DNA of 64,000 bases from Nematopogon swammerdamellus (Eukaryota; Arthropoda; Insecta; Lepidoptera; Adelidae): positions 17,063,151 through 17,127,150 of the forward strand of contig OX336353.1 of assembly GCA_946902875.1 (NCBI GenBank), in the 5' to 3' direction. Made by a program: the position numbers and the translations under genes. Position 1 is the first letter of the stretch; the number at the start of each line of letters is the position of its first letter. The notes under the pieces were generated by a model. The model saw only the letters and a program-made list of their open reading frames with translations. It searched no databases and was not told the origin of the DNA. This document shows, piece after piece, positions 1 through 9,506 of this stretch.

Positions 1-430
1 AACGCAGAACAGCCTTTTGTTGTAATTAAGTCACAAGGTCACTAGGCCCGTGTGTAACAGTAGGTAACTTGCATTGTACGGGGTCAATGACCGTACTATG
101 TTCAAACGCAGAACAGCTGTTTGTTGTAAGTAAGTCACAAGGTCACTAGGGCTTTTGTCAGCACGCCACCGCGCCGCCGCCGCCGCTCTAAAACTAGCTA
201 CCTGCCTACCTACCTACGTGTGCGGTGTGTGTGCCTACGTTTCGTGTTTGGCAAGGGTCTATTCTATAGCATGATTGGTTTTTACAGCTATTTGATTTTA
301 TTTTTTGTTAGGAGAAAGATACATGTTTTTTTTTACGTAAAGTGTTTATTTGAGTGCATATGTAACCCTCCCGAAACATTTGATATGAATAACGAAGCAC
401 CTTATTATATTATTTACATTAGTAGGTAAT
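1..430. mobile_element. MITE family M, right part
   Basis: Bases 60-150 and 265-430 match the copy at 8971-9231, including the terminal stretch reading AACGAAGCACCTTAT. The left TIR lies outside the window or is missing. About 115 bp with CGCCGC and TACC microsatellites (150-265) interrupt the match. The first 45 bases repeat at 105-150, a short tandem duplication inside the element. Confidence 0.6.
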
Positions 431-1058
431 TAAAAAAACACATATTTTTTATGATATTTCGACCTATTGTCGTCTTCAGATAAAATTGTTTAACTATAGC
501 ATGAACTTGAAGAAATATCTGTAAGGGATAAGTCCGCCTTTGTACCTCGTGTGAATGTTCGAATGTGCTTGTTACTATTAAATGTTTATTGGAGCGACAA
601 AGTATTTTATATTTATCTACATGACATCACGACGCCCTTTTCCCAATGTAGCCAACGGGTCTCCGCGTGACGCGGTCCTAACCTGACTCCTCTCCGCGGA
701 CACGCTCACACTATTCTTACTTCTACTTTGTATAGTGGTATAAGTCTTTAGGTTTTCGTCAAACCTTTTTCAATTTATTGACTTCCTAAAAGGCTTAACC
801 CTTTTCCAGTTTTCCACCAATCCGGCTTACACAGTTTTCCAACCTTAGGGTAGGGATTAGGGAGATAAAATAGGTTAGGGATGCGGAACTGCGAAAATTT
901 CCTCTTTACATATTGCAGATCGCGTTGCGTAGGTAATTATGTATATATGAATACGGTTTGTTAACCAACAAGCATACTATTGTAGTTTTTATTCAAGGGA
1001 AAAATATTTACTAAACTAAAACTACAATTTAATAAAAAATTGCTGTAAAAAAGGTACT
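431..1058. other. unassigned intergenic sequence
   Basis: No gene seen. A scrap at about 520-600 reads GATAAGTCCGCCTTTG and matches the tail family at 14935-15115. Near 845-890 there are a few TTAGG-like words but no array. Confidence 0.4.
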
Positions 1059-1765
1059 GTGTGGGGCCGGTACTTATAAGAATAGCCCAACGCCGGGAGG
1101 CCGAGTGGTTTGGGCATCGGCTTCTAATGCGAGAGGTCGGAGGTTCGAATCCGGTCGGCGTGTACCAATGAGTTTTTTCTGATGAAAAAAATACGTGCCT
1201 AACTACACCTGCTGCTTCACCGTTCGTAACCAGGTTTAAAACTGTAGATCCCTTCCCTTGTTCCTTACTAGGTGGTAGGCTCAAATTGTAACCAACTGGG
1301 TTGGTACCACCGTACTGGATGTAAGATGTAAGTAGCTGCTTCGGCTGTGTTCTCCTCTAGTCCAGTATAGCCAGCAATCCAGGGAAGTCTCCGGTATGGC
1401 ACCTACCTTGTCGGAGGTGATATTCGCTGGTCGGAGCATGTGCTTTGGCCCCACCGACTCAGCCATCCATACCGGATTACATAAAAAAACTGCATCTCTC
1501 CCCGTGCATGTCATAAAAGGCGACTAAATAAAAATGACAAGATACCGTGCATAAGAACGACAGGATAGCCACCTTTCACCTTGGCACGGTCTTTCCACCG
1601 AGTCACGCAGCAGGTGGACCTTCATGCCTTACTTGCTGCTTGATCTGGGTTATCTTGTCCGAATAATTTGCTAAACATTGTGGTCGGTGTTGTGCTGTAA
1701 TTTACCAGAATACACAACACCGATTACTCTGCTTACCCCGATTGACGGCGTGTGGTGTGGTGTGT
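1059..1765 (+). repeat. repeat C, interrupted by SINE A
   Basis: The family runs from GTGTGGGGCCGGTACTT through a core reading CGTAAAAGGCGACTAAGG to CTTACCCCGATTG. Here it is split: 1059-1090 holds the first 30 bases and 1489-1765 the rest, with a SINE A between. Other copies: 6778 (-), 11948, 23960, 49850, 52596 (-), 60006, 61948 (-). The core resembles 3' tails of lepidopteran RTE-type LINEs as I remember them; the assignment is inference. Confidence 0.7.
1091..1488 (+). mobile_element. SINE A, full length
   Basis: A 70-nt tRNA-like head (A box GGCCGAGTGG, B box GGTTCGAATCC) resembles a Leu/Ser tRNA. A body of about 300 bp follows, starting AAAACTGTAG and ending in an A-rich tail. The nearest full match is at 59398-59790. 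It is inserted inside a repeat C copy, so it is the younger of the two. Confidence 0.8.
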
Positions 1766-2043
1766 GTGTGTAAAATTAAAAAGCATATTTACTTACATTT
1801 TTTAAATTTAAAATATGTGGGGAATTCGATAATTTAGTTAAATGTAAGTCTATCTTGCATACATAATTTCTACAAAAATAAACGAATATTATGTTATTAA
1901 AATGTCAGTCCGTCGGTCAATCTGTCAGCATGCGTCTACTGCTGGACATACGCCTCTTCCAATCCTCTCGGCCTTCAGCCTTACGGAACCACTGATTACC
2001 ACCTACGTGACGTACTATCAGCCATGGCGCGAACAGTCGAATG
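1766..2043. other. unassigned sequence with a short (TG)n
   Basis: Begins with a GT-rich microsatellite at the end of repeat C, then AT-rich DNA without coding signal. Confidence 0.3.
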
Positions 2044-2219
2044 TTGTTCGTGATAATAAGCACACCTGCGTGCGGTCAGTACTTGGATGGGTGATTTTGA
2101 CCGTAATTCGAATTTCACGTAAAACTGTAGGTTCTGTCCCTTCTTACCTTACTAGGTGGTAGGGTTCAACCCGCCCATTAGTGATGTAGCCAACTGTGTC
2201 AGTTTCCATAAAAAAACAG
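2044..2219 (+). mobile_element. SINE B, internally deleted
   Basis: Keeps the 5S-like stretch (GGTCAGTACTTGGATGGGTG), the B-box region and the first part of the body, then jumps to the 3' end (GATGTAGCCAAC...CCATAAAAAA). About 170 bp of body are missing compared with the copy at 8414-8799. Confidence 0.75.
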
Positions 2220-2924
2220 TAATGTCGTCGTCCCAACTGGCGAGTGGTCTACCCACACTCCATTTCCCTTTCCACGGCCGCCAGTGTAGGACCCATTTAC
2301 TCCAACGGTCGTCGTCTCGTCGGTTGACATGCCCAGCGCACTGCTACTTGAGTTAGTCACCCGGTGTCCAATGTCGATCACTTTGGTGTATCAGCGGATT
2401 GCCTTCGATCGAATTATACCTACGTATTTCAAGTGGAAATTGTGATATTTTCACATCTAGAATTTCTCCCGCTCCGGATCTTACTTTATCCTTATCCCCT
2501 CCGCATCAGTCCAAGCTGCTGGCGGGCGGCGGCGGCGGGGCGCGGTCGAAGTGAGCGGACGAGACGCGCACGTAACGGTTTTACTGCTCCGTGTGAGGTC
2601 GGCTTTATAGCCGCTTCTAAGGACGGCAGACGTCATTCCTCTAACAGTCGAAAGATAAAACTATCTTAGCGCGAAGACACACTCGACAGAATCTCCGGTC
2701 GGAATTCCCCTGCCGGAATACTACTCCGGGCTCTAGCAGGGCTGCCAGATGGTCCAGATAAAATAACCGAATTATTTACATCAAATTGTAGAGATCTTAG
2801 ATCCTTAGATTTTTCAAGTACAAATGTTTCATGAAATATGCGACGGAACGTCTATGGGGATTGGGCCAAAAAAATGCAATTAGTTAGGTACGGCAAAATA
2901 TGTGTATGTATATGTATATATTCT
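2220..2924. other. unassigned, partly GC-rich
   Basis: A GC-rich patch at 2515-2580 (GGCGG repeats) sits in otherwise mixed sequence. Short overlapping ORFs on both strands show no recognisable domain. Confidence 0.3.
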
Positions 2925-3010
2925 TTATTGAACACCAATTTATAAAAATTAGGTACAACAGGCGAGCTTAATGCCGCGAGGCATTCTATACTAACTAACC
3001 TTTGAGATGT
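2925..3010 (-). repeat. LINE/SINE 3' tail, family E
   Basis: Read on the minus strand: a stretch like GGTTAGTTAGTATAGAATGCC, then GCATTAAGC, ending in a GTTCAATAAAGAA poly(A)-signal-like tail. This is the common lepidopteran tail whose plus copies lie at 14935, 15285 and 62040. Confidence 0.6.
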
Positions 3011-3095
3011 GGGAGAAGTACATGCAGGCGAACAAGAATAGTTTGTGGCAATGTGTTAAGACTGTAAAGAAATATGTATTATAAACTACATACGA

Positions 3096-3215
3096 ATTGT
3101 TGTTTATTGTTTATTGTATAATTTCATCCACAGGTAGGTAACCTACGCTTGGACATGTCGAAAATTCCGCCAGTTCTAAATTCAATGCGAAGAAGAACTG
3201 ACAAACAAACTTCGC
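3096..3215. repeat. dispersed repeat F, copy 1
   Basis: About 115 bp nearly identical to 24438-24547 (shared words GTTTATTGTATAATTTCATCC and GAAAATTCCGCCAGTTC). Family not recognised. The next 200 bp hold nothing I can name. Confidence 0.65.
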
Positions 3216-3544
3216 AAGTCACAATGTTTTGTTAGTACCTTATAAGTATTATATTATAGTAACTTACAAATAATTAACCCATACTACCGCTCACAAGAGC
3301 ATTAATTTACAGCATAAACATGAATACTGAAGAATCTGACCACACTGCCTATTTAAATTACCTATATCTGGTGTATAGTGCCATCGTCAATTTTGATATT
3401 TCATTTATTATATCAAGTCAAATAAAACAATTAGTTTACGTTTATTACAAAGAAATGTAATAAATAAGTCATATTAAAAATCAAATGATACAAAGTGTAT
3501 CGAATTGTCAAAATTTGTTAGTGGGAAAAATAGTAGTCAGACTC

Positions 3545-4708
3545 TTAGATAAAATTACGGTCAGTTAATGCATCCTTAATACTGTAATAACTCTTTTCAA
3601 TTAACATTATTTTAATTCGTCGTTTAAAATTATTGTCATCTAATTGTTTTATGTTAGGAGACAGTTTATTATAAAATCTAACACTATTACAAATAAAGCT
3701 TTTTGTAGTTTTAGCTAATCTATGTCTTATTAGTTGTACATTATTCTTACCCCGTGTGTCATAGTTATGATTGTCGGAATTGAGAGAGGAATCATGAATG
3801 TATTTTCTGGCATAGCATATGTTCTGGTAAACATATGCACTTGGTAAAGTCATGATTCCTATCTCTCCGAACGCTGTCCTACAAGTATCTCTAGTTTTCA
3901 TATTTAGGATGTACCTCAAGGCCCTCTTCTGTAATAAAAATATTCTATTTGAGTCTGCTGCATTTCCCCAAAACATTAGGCCATATGACATGATGCTCTC
4001 AAAATAAGCATGATAAACCGTTTTTGCAGCATGGGTCCCGCCTAGCTCTTTAATTTTTTTGATAGCATAACATGCGGAACTCAGCTTACCAGCTAAAGAG
4101 TTTATGTGGGCTTTCCAAGTAAAACTTTTATCAAATATTACCCCAAGAAAAGTTAGTTCATTAGCAAGGTTTAATGACAAGTTATCTGCAGTTTTTAATA
4201 TGCTATCATTGTTATTACGTCTATGAGTCCCAAGAGCAAAGTGCATAATATTAGTTTTGTTGACATTTAGCAATAGATTGTTGCACTCAAACCAAGATTT
4301 TAGAGATTCTAGTACAGTTAAAAAGGATTCTCTCAGTTTACTTATATCATTGTTTTTCAGTACAACTGAGATATCATCTGCAAACATTACCATCTCTATA
4401 TCGTCTGTTATACAGCTCGAGATGTCGTTAACATATATTAGAAACAATAATGGTCCCAGGATAGAACCCTGCGGCACACCCATTGTGATTGATTCTACAT
4501 TCGATTTTAAGCCATTGACGTCACATATTTGAGCTCTATTTTCTAAATATGATTGAAATATACGCAATTCATTGTCTCTTATGCCATAATGTTCCAGCTT
4601 CATTAATAATATTTCGTGATTTACACAGTCAAAGGCTTTGGATAGGTCACAAAAAATGCCATAAGTATGCTGAGAGTCGTCTAGAGAAGTTAATATTGAT
4701 TTTACCAT
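3545..4708 (-). CDS. non-LTR retrotransposon reverse transcriptase (5'-truncated)
   Basis: This 387-aa open frame is the RT domain and C-terminal part of a LINE. It carries LSKAFDCVNH (motif A, about residues 23-31), GVPQGS (77-82) and FADD (109-112, catalytic aspartates present), then a typical C-terminal region with a YDTRGK box. The frame stays open slightly upstream (to about 4725) and then runs into the 3' UTR of the next LINE, so the endonuclease and ORF1 parts are missing and the element is dead. On the minus strand the 3' UTR continues to about 3410 with AATAAA-like words. Style fits the jockey/CR1 group; the exact clade is unresolved. Expression as an encoded protein is unlikely; this is transposon sequence, not a host gene. 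Confidence 0.85.
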   Translation of the reverse strand: MVKSILTSLDDSQHTYGIFCDLSKAFDCVNHEILLMKLEHYGIRDNELRIFQSYLENRAQICDVNGLKSNVESITMGVPQGSILGPLLFLIYVNDISSCITDDIEMVMFADDISVVLKNNDISKLRESFLTVLESLKSWFECNNLLLNVNKTNIMHFALGTHRRNNNDSILKTADNLSLNLANELTFLGVIFDKSFTWKAHINSLAGKLSSACYAIKKIKELGGTHAAKTVYHAYFESIMSYGLMFWGNAADSNRIFLLQKRALRYILNMKTRDTCRTAFGEIGIMTLPSAYVYQNICYARKYIHDSSLNSDNHNYDTRGKNNVQLIRHRLAKTTKSFICNSVRFYNKLSPNIKQLDDNNFKRRIKIMLIEKSYYSIKDALTDRNFI

Positions 4709-4883
4709 AGAAGCTATAGCTATAGAATACTACATAAATACTTTAATAAACATATATATGTATATAATAAACTTACATATTATGTACATCGATCGGTGGT
4801 ACCGTTGTGCGACACAACCAACTGAATGACAAGAGACTAAGAGAAGGGGAGTAAATATATGTATCTAATATTATACATTGCAT

Positions 4884-6161
4884 TTACTTCGGTAACGAGA
4901 GGAGAAGTTTGTTTAAATTAATCTTAAATACATTCATAGATGTAGAGGAGCGTAAATGCACGAGCAGATTATTCCAGAGGCGAGCTGTTTGTACTGTGAA
5001 AGAGTCCGTGTAGAAAGAGCTTGAGTGAGCCGGTATTGCCAAGAGTAAGTTGTCAGCAGATCTTAAAGCCAGACCGTGAGAAGAAAGAAATTCAAACCGT
5101 TCACTCAAATATTTGGGAGCAGCAGGATCATTAAGTGTGCGGAAGAGAAGAGAGAGGGCGTGAGAGTTCCTGCGACCACGAACATCGAGCCACTGAAGGC
5201 GAGCTCGATATTCAGATATATGGTCATACTTGCGCAATCCGAAAATATAGCGAATGCACAAGTTGAGGATACGGTCGAGTTTGTTGAGGAGATCCTCATT
5301 TAGGTCAAGATAACACACATCGGCATAATCTAGAATTGGCAATAAGAGGCATTGAGCGAGCGTAATTTTTGTGTCAAAGGGAATGAAGTTTTGCAAACGC
5401 TTGAGAGAGTGCATGCTCCCGAAGACCTTTCGACTGACCTCATTAACCTGCACACTCCATGTAAGAGATTCGTCGATCATAAGCCCTAAATTTTTAACGC
5501 ACTTGCTGTAGGGGATAGCTATGCCATTGAAAACAACAGCGGGGCGAGTATCCCTGTCCAGCTTTGCCAACAATTTAGGTGATCCTATGATTATGACTTG
5601 TGTCTTAGCAGGATTAACGAGCAGTCCGAAGCGCACAGCCCAATCGAGTACAGACTCAAGGTCTATATTCATTAGGGCTACGGCAGTATGAGTGTCCTCG
5701 AGACGGAAGTGACGGTAGAGTTGCAAGTCGTCAGCATATAGATGGTTGAAACACATAAGAGAGACAACAATATTGTTGATGAAAATGGAAAATAGTAATG
5801 GAGAGAGCACACCGCCTTGTGGTACGCCGGCAGTGATGTCGCACCACTTAGATATGGCATTGTTGACACGAACGCACTGGCGACGACCACTGAGATAGGA
5901 AAAGAACCAATCGAGTACTGACTGTGAAATATTCAAGGAACGGAGAATAGCAAGAAGGATATCGAAATCAACAGTGTTAAAATCACTGCTGAAATCAAGC
6001 AGAACCAGCAGAGTAAGTTTGCGATCATCCATTGCATGTCGGATATCATCGGTTATTTTGACAAGTGCAGAGACTGTGCTATGAGATGGTCGAAATCCCG
6101 ATTGATATCGATTTAAGAGACAGTTTGTAGAAAGGTACACGGAAAGTTGGGAGTGAACCAC
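4884..6161 (-). CDS. non-LTR retrotransposon reverse transcriptase (5'-truncated)
   Basis: A 425-aa frame with RT motifs: YQSGFRPSHST (about 19-29), a motif A in which LLDFS keeps its Asp but is followed by SD where KAF is usual, GVPQGG (112-117) and YADD (142-145). The frame continues upstream to about 6250, adding a DYRPIS box, so the GTG at 6161 is not a true start. Upstream of 6250 the match stops: the element is 5'-truncated and lacks its endonuclease. The 3' UTR (about 4726-4883) ends against the truncated 5' end of the LINE at 3545-4708, so two elements of different families lie head to tail. Jockey/CR1-like; clade not resolved. Confidence 0.85.
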   Translation of the reverse strand: MVHSQLSVYLSTNCLLNRYQSGFRPSHSTVSALVKITDDIRHAMDDRKLTLLVLLDFSSDFNTVDFDILLAILRSLNISQSVLDWFFSYLSGRRQCVRVNNAISKWCDITAGVPQGGVLSPLLFSIFINNIVVSLMCFNHLYADDLQLYRHFRLEDTHTAVALMNIDLESVLDWAVRFGLLVNPAKTQVIIIGSPKLLAKLDRDTRPAVVFNGIAIPYSKCVKNLGLMIDESLTWSVQVNEVSRKVFGSMHSLKRLQNFIPFDTKITLAQCLLLPILDYADVCYLDLNEDLLNKLDRILNLCIRYIFGLRKYDHISEYRARLQWLDVRGRRNSHALSLLFRTLNDPAAPKYLSERFEFLSSHGLALRSADNLLLAIPAHSSSFYTDSFTVQTARLWNNLLVHLRSSTSMNVFKINLNKLLLSLPK

Positions 6162-6250
6162 ACGTTCAAGTACTTTAGATAAGAAGGGAAGAATGGAAAT
6201 AGGACGATAATCCTTGAACTGAGTGGGGAAATATAGAATGGTCTTCCAAA

Positions 6251-6777
6251 TTTTTGGTTGCCTAGCTCCTATAAAAGTATGGATTGGACGTTACAAAACA
6301 GTAAATAAATGTGTAATATTATGAATGGACTTTTTAGCAAATACCGAACTACTCATGCTTCGGTATTTTCGTCATACCGAACGGACGGCTAAAATACCGC
6401 TAAAATACCGGACAGTTCGGCAAAAAACTCGAACACCTGGCAAGTTTGGTCTTTATGCGTGGCGACATATTATGGCCGATCCACGTCCCGCGTCGAGCTG
6501 CCGGAAATTTCGGCGAGTGTGTCTCCGGGCTTACCGCATGTCTGACTGGACTAGACTATCCAGACTGGACTCAACCAAAAGTTGGAACTGTGGGGATTTT
6601 AAAGAGAATGTGTGGGAAAGCTACCACAAACGCCCATCCTTTCACCTTTCAGTTGTAATTTTTCAAAGATCAGAAGTGATTTCCACATCCACATTGTCCG
6701 CGCGATTTTTGTTCCGCATCCAATATGGAAGTAACCTTACAGAACAGATATGTTTATATATTTTTTTACATACACAC
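6251..6777. other. unassigned sequence
   Basis: Contains a cluster of ATACCG words near 6340-6410, which look like decayed short repeats. ORFs crossing it run into known repeats and carry no domain. Confidence 0.3.
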
Positions 6778-6885
6778 CACACGCCGTATCACGACAATCG
6801 GGGTAATCGGAGTTGTGCTACAAGTATTCTGGCAAATTACAGCACAACACCGACCACCACGTTTAGCAAAGTATTTGGACAAGAT
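6778..6885 (-). repeat. repeat C, 3' fragment
   Basis: Matches the end of repeat C in reverse (GACAATCGGGGTAATCGG ... CAGCACAACACCGACC). Confidence 0.65.
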
Positions 6886-6894
6886 CGTAAAAAA

Positions 6895-7255
6895 ATATTG
6901 GTTGTCTGTAAAGTCGGTTTACGGAAGATAGTTTTACGTGATGACGTCATAAATAATATCTGTGTTAATAATATTGTGTAAATAATTTTATCTAAAAAAA
7001 GTGCTAAAATAGAGTGTTTCATACAAAAAAACTTTTACTCTAATTATCTTTAATCTCTGTCAAGTGTCAAATGTGTTATAATTATAATATCTTTCTTATT
7101 TTCTAATTATGAAAAATTTCTTTGAACGAAGTTAATAATTTGATTTGCTTATTTAATAATTAATTAAAGTTCTCTCCATTAATTATATTAAAAATATCTG
7201 TTGTCTGATCTTGACAGTTTTACTTCTTAAGACGTTTCCATTTTAAATTAAATTA
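6895..7255 (-). repeat. repeat G (TGACGTCA-containing)
   Basis: Starts GTAAAGTCGGTTTACGGA, then TTTTACGTGATGACGTCA, and ends with TGTCTGATCTTGACAG. The same parts occur in reverse order and strand at 36570-36840 and 31700-32165. The TGACGTCA palindrome is a CRE-type word, but it belongs to the repeat and no regulatory role is shown. Confidence 0.6.
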
Positions 7256-7276
7256 CTAATTTAAATTAAAATTACT

Positions 7277-7613
7277 AAAAAAACCGGCCAAGTGCGAGTC
7301 GAACTCGCGCACCGAGGGTCCCGTATCCCCATGCATGTCACGGCTAGCGCTACTCACGCCATCTACATGGCGTGTTATGAATTTATTAGTAATAAAAATA
7401 TAATGTCATGCTTCATAATCTATTCGGTAGATGGTGCGCGCGCATACACTTTTTGGTTTCTTCTATGGGAACCCCGTGAATTTTTTACTTTTTCTTATTT
7501 TTATTATTTGTTGTTATATCGGCCATAATAACACATATTCTGTGAAAGTTTCAACGGGCTACCTATTACGGTTCAAGAGATACAGCCCTCCCAGACAGAC
7601 GGACGAACGGACG

Positions 7614-7645
<32 letters not shown>

Positions 7646-7692
7646 GCGTAGGCTTAGTAATAGGGTCCCGTACCTGATACGGAACCCTAAAA
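7277..7692 (+). mobile_element. repeat L, complete copy
   Basis: Begins AAAACCGGCCAAGTGCGAG, has a GACG/GACA microsatellite at 7595-7645 and ends GATACGGAACCCTAA. It has AGATGG...GCGC words but no ORF. Copies: 17434 (-), 23408, 55229 (-, start only), 57583 (-), 62195 (-), 63099, 63750 (-), and a partial at 50224. A very common lepidopteran element whose class I cannot state with certainty. Confidence 0.75.
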
Positions 7693-7710
7693 ACTGTGAA
7701 TTAAAAAACT

Positions 7711-7846
7711 ATTTAAAAAATATAAAAACCGCCTTCAAAATTTATGAAATAAAAAAAATCTAAAATAACCGACCGCCTTAAACTCTAGGGTTCCAGTTTT
7801 TTTTATTTCATACATTTTTAAAGGCGGTTTTTATATTTTTTTAAAG
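7711..7846. repeat. inverted repeat (MITE-like hairpin)
   Basis: Arms 7711-7758 and 7797-7846 (about 47 bp) are near-perfect reverse complements around AATATAAAAACCGCCTT. It abuts the 3' end of repeat L. Confidence 0.75.
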
Positions 7847-8413
7847 TCTTTTGTTTTTCGTAGTCGGATTTTCCACGGGAATTTTCTCTGCAACAACTGT
7901 TTTCAGGAAGGAATCTTAAATAAATAAAATAAACCCAAGATTCGAACCACCTAATTGCACCTCAAACAATCTCTTCGATCGACCCCGGGGCGTCAAAAGT
8001 CGGACTCAATTCACCAACTCCGGCCTATTGAGATTCGTGCCGACCTCCGAAGTGATTTTGAGTTTCGCCGTCTCGCTCGCTGGTACCTAATCGAGTTGGA
8101 ACGCAGATCGAGTTTGGCGTAAGTGAATTTACTTTCGTCTCAATGTCGTCGCTTGGGGCTGGCGCGTTGTGGCACCTAACGCCCGATACATCATGGCAAA
8201 GACGAAAATTATACTATAGTTGATGAATGATGATATACCGGCCTGAGCCTTATAGGCTAGAAGTTCTAGCCATAAATCATCCCGTTCAGTTCCCATTCAT
8301 TCCGAACAGTTACCCGTTGAAGACAATAGGTCTGAGCCATAAAACTAGTTGAGTATTCTGTGGTTGTAGAGACGTTTATTGCGGCAAGGGCCGGGCAGAA
8401 ATAATAATGAATA
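7847..8413. other. unassigned sequence
   Basis: No ORF of note. TTCGAACC at 7943 looks like a tRNA B box in reverse but no cloverleaf could be drawn around it. Confidence 0.3.
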
Positions 8414-8799
8414 GTCAGCCTCGATAGCTCAGTGGTGCAGACAGTCAACTGTCGCTATTGAATGTTAAGCAACGCTGGGTGCGGTCAGTACTTGGATGGG
8501 TGACCGCTGACCGTTGGAGGCTGACCGAGGTTCGGATTCCTCGTAAAACTGTAGGTCCCTTCCCTCCTAATCTTACTTGGTGGTAGGGTTTAACCCGCCC
8601 GGGTTGGTACCACCGCACTGAATGAAACGTCGGTCGAAACGGCTATGTAAATAGTTTGTGTTTTCCGACCAGTTCAGTGTAGCCGGCACGATCAAAGGGG
8701 GAAGCACTGACATGGCACCTAGTTCACCCGGTGTTATGGGCTGACATCACGGACGTTGTAGGTGATGTAGCCAACCGTGTCAGATTCCATAAAAAAAAT
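8414..8799 (+). mobile_element. SINE B, full length, tRNA/5S chimeric head
   Basis: The head starts like a tRNA (GCCTCGATAGCTCAGTGGTG, A box) with a GACAG/CTGTC stem. It then contains about 44 nt matching the 5S rRNA internal control region: GTTAAGCAACGCTGGG (box A), GGTCAGTA (intermediate element), GGATGGGTGACCGC (box C). A tRNA T-arm follows (GAGG-TTCGGAT-TCCTC, B box). The roughly 250-bp body begins AAAACTGTAGGTCCC and ends GTGTCAGATTCCAT plus poly(A). Full copies also at 14490 and 60815 (-), near full at 16867 (-). Confidence 0.9.
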
Positions 8800-8823
8800 A
8801 TATATATATGTTAGCATGGCGGT

Positions 8824-9231
8824 ATATAAGGTGTTTCGTTAGTCATATCATTAACTTCGGCAGCGTTACATACACACTCAAATAAACACGTTACGCAAAA
8901 AAAATAATTATATGTTTATAGTATTAATTTTCGAGAAATTTAACAAAACATGTTTGCTACCTAAACATTAACCTGTGTGTAACAGTAGGTAACTTGCATT
9001 GTACGGGGTCAATGACCGTACTATGTTCAAACGCAGAACAGCTGTTTGTTGTAAGTAAGTCACAAGGTCACTATGATTGGTTTTTACACCTACTTATTTG
9101 ATTTTATTTTTTTTGTTAGGAGAAAAAATGCTCCTATAAACATATGTTTTTTTCTTACGTAAAGCGTTTATTTGAGCGTGTATGTAACCCTCTTGAAGTT
9201 AATGACATGACTAACGAAACACCTTATATAA
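8824..9231. mobile_element. MITE family M, complete copy
   Basis: Terminal inverted repeats of about 95 bp (8826-8925 and 9128-9225) start TATAAGGTGTTTCGTTAG. TATA at both outer ends suggests a TA target, as in Tc1/mariner-type MITEs (inference). The middle holds the GACCGTACTATG palindrome-like core shared with 1-150. Confidence 0.75.
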
Positions 9232-9283
9232 TTATGTGGGTGGAATTGACGCTAAAATATTTGTCAAAATTTACAAGAAATTG

Positions 9284-9506
9284 TCAGCCTCGGTAGCTAA
9301 GTGATGCGGTCAGTCGACTGTTGTTAAGCACACCTGGGCGCGGTCAGTACTTGGATGGGTAACCGCTCGACCGTTGGAGACTGACCGTGGTTCCGATTCC
9401 ACGTAAAACTGTACACAGGTCCCTTCCCTTCTTACCCTAGTATGGTAGGGTTTTTCCCGCCCGGGTTGATACCACCACACTGAATGAAAGGTCGGTCGAA
9501 ACGGCG
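9284..9506 (+). mobile_element. SINE B, 3'-truncated
   Basis: Head with the 5S-like stretch (GGTCAGTACTTGGATGGGTA) and first half of the body; ends at GTCGAAACGGCGG. Confidence 0.8.

Noticed and set aside
840..890. TTAGGG/TTAGG-like words, possible telomeric repeat
   Set aside because: Only a few irregular words; no tandem (TTAGG)n array.
1100..1165. tRNA-Leu/Ser gene
   Set aside because: The A and B boxes are real but the stems are imperfect and the same head recurs before the same body at 59398; it is a SINE head.
7595..7645. GACG/GACA microsatellite as a stand-alone locus
   Set aside because: It is an internal part of repeat L and recurs in each copy.
8440..8510. 5S rRNA gene
   Set aside because: Only the internal control region is present; the 5' third and 3' end of 5S are absent and tRNA parts flank it.
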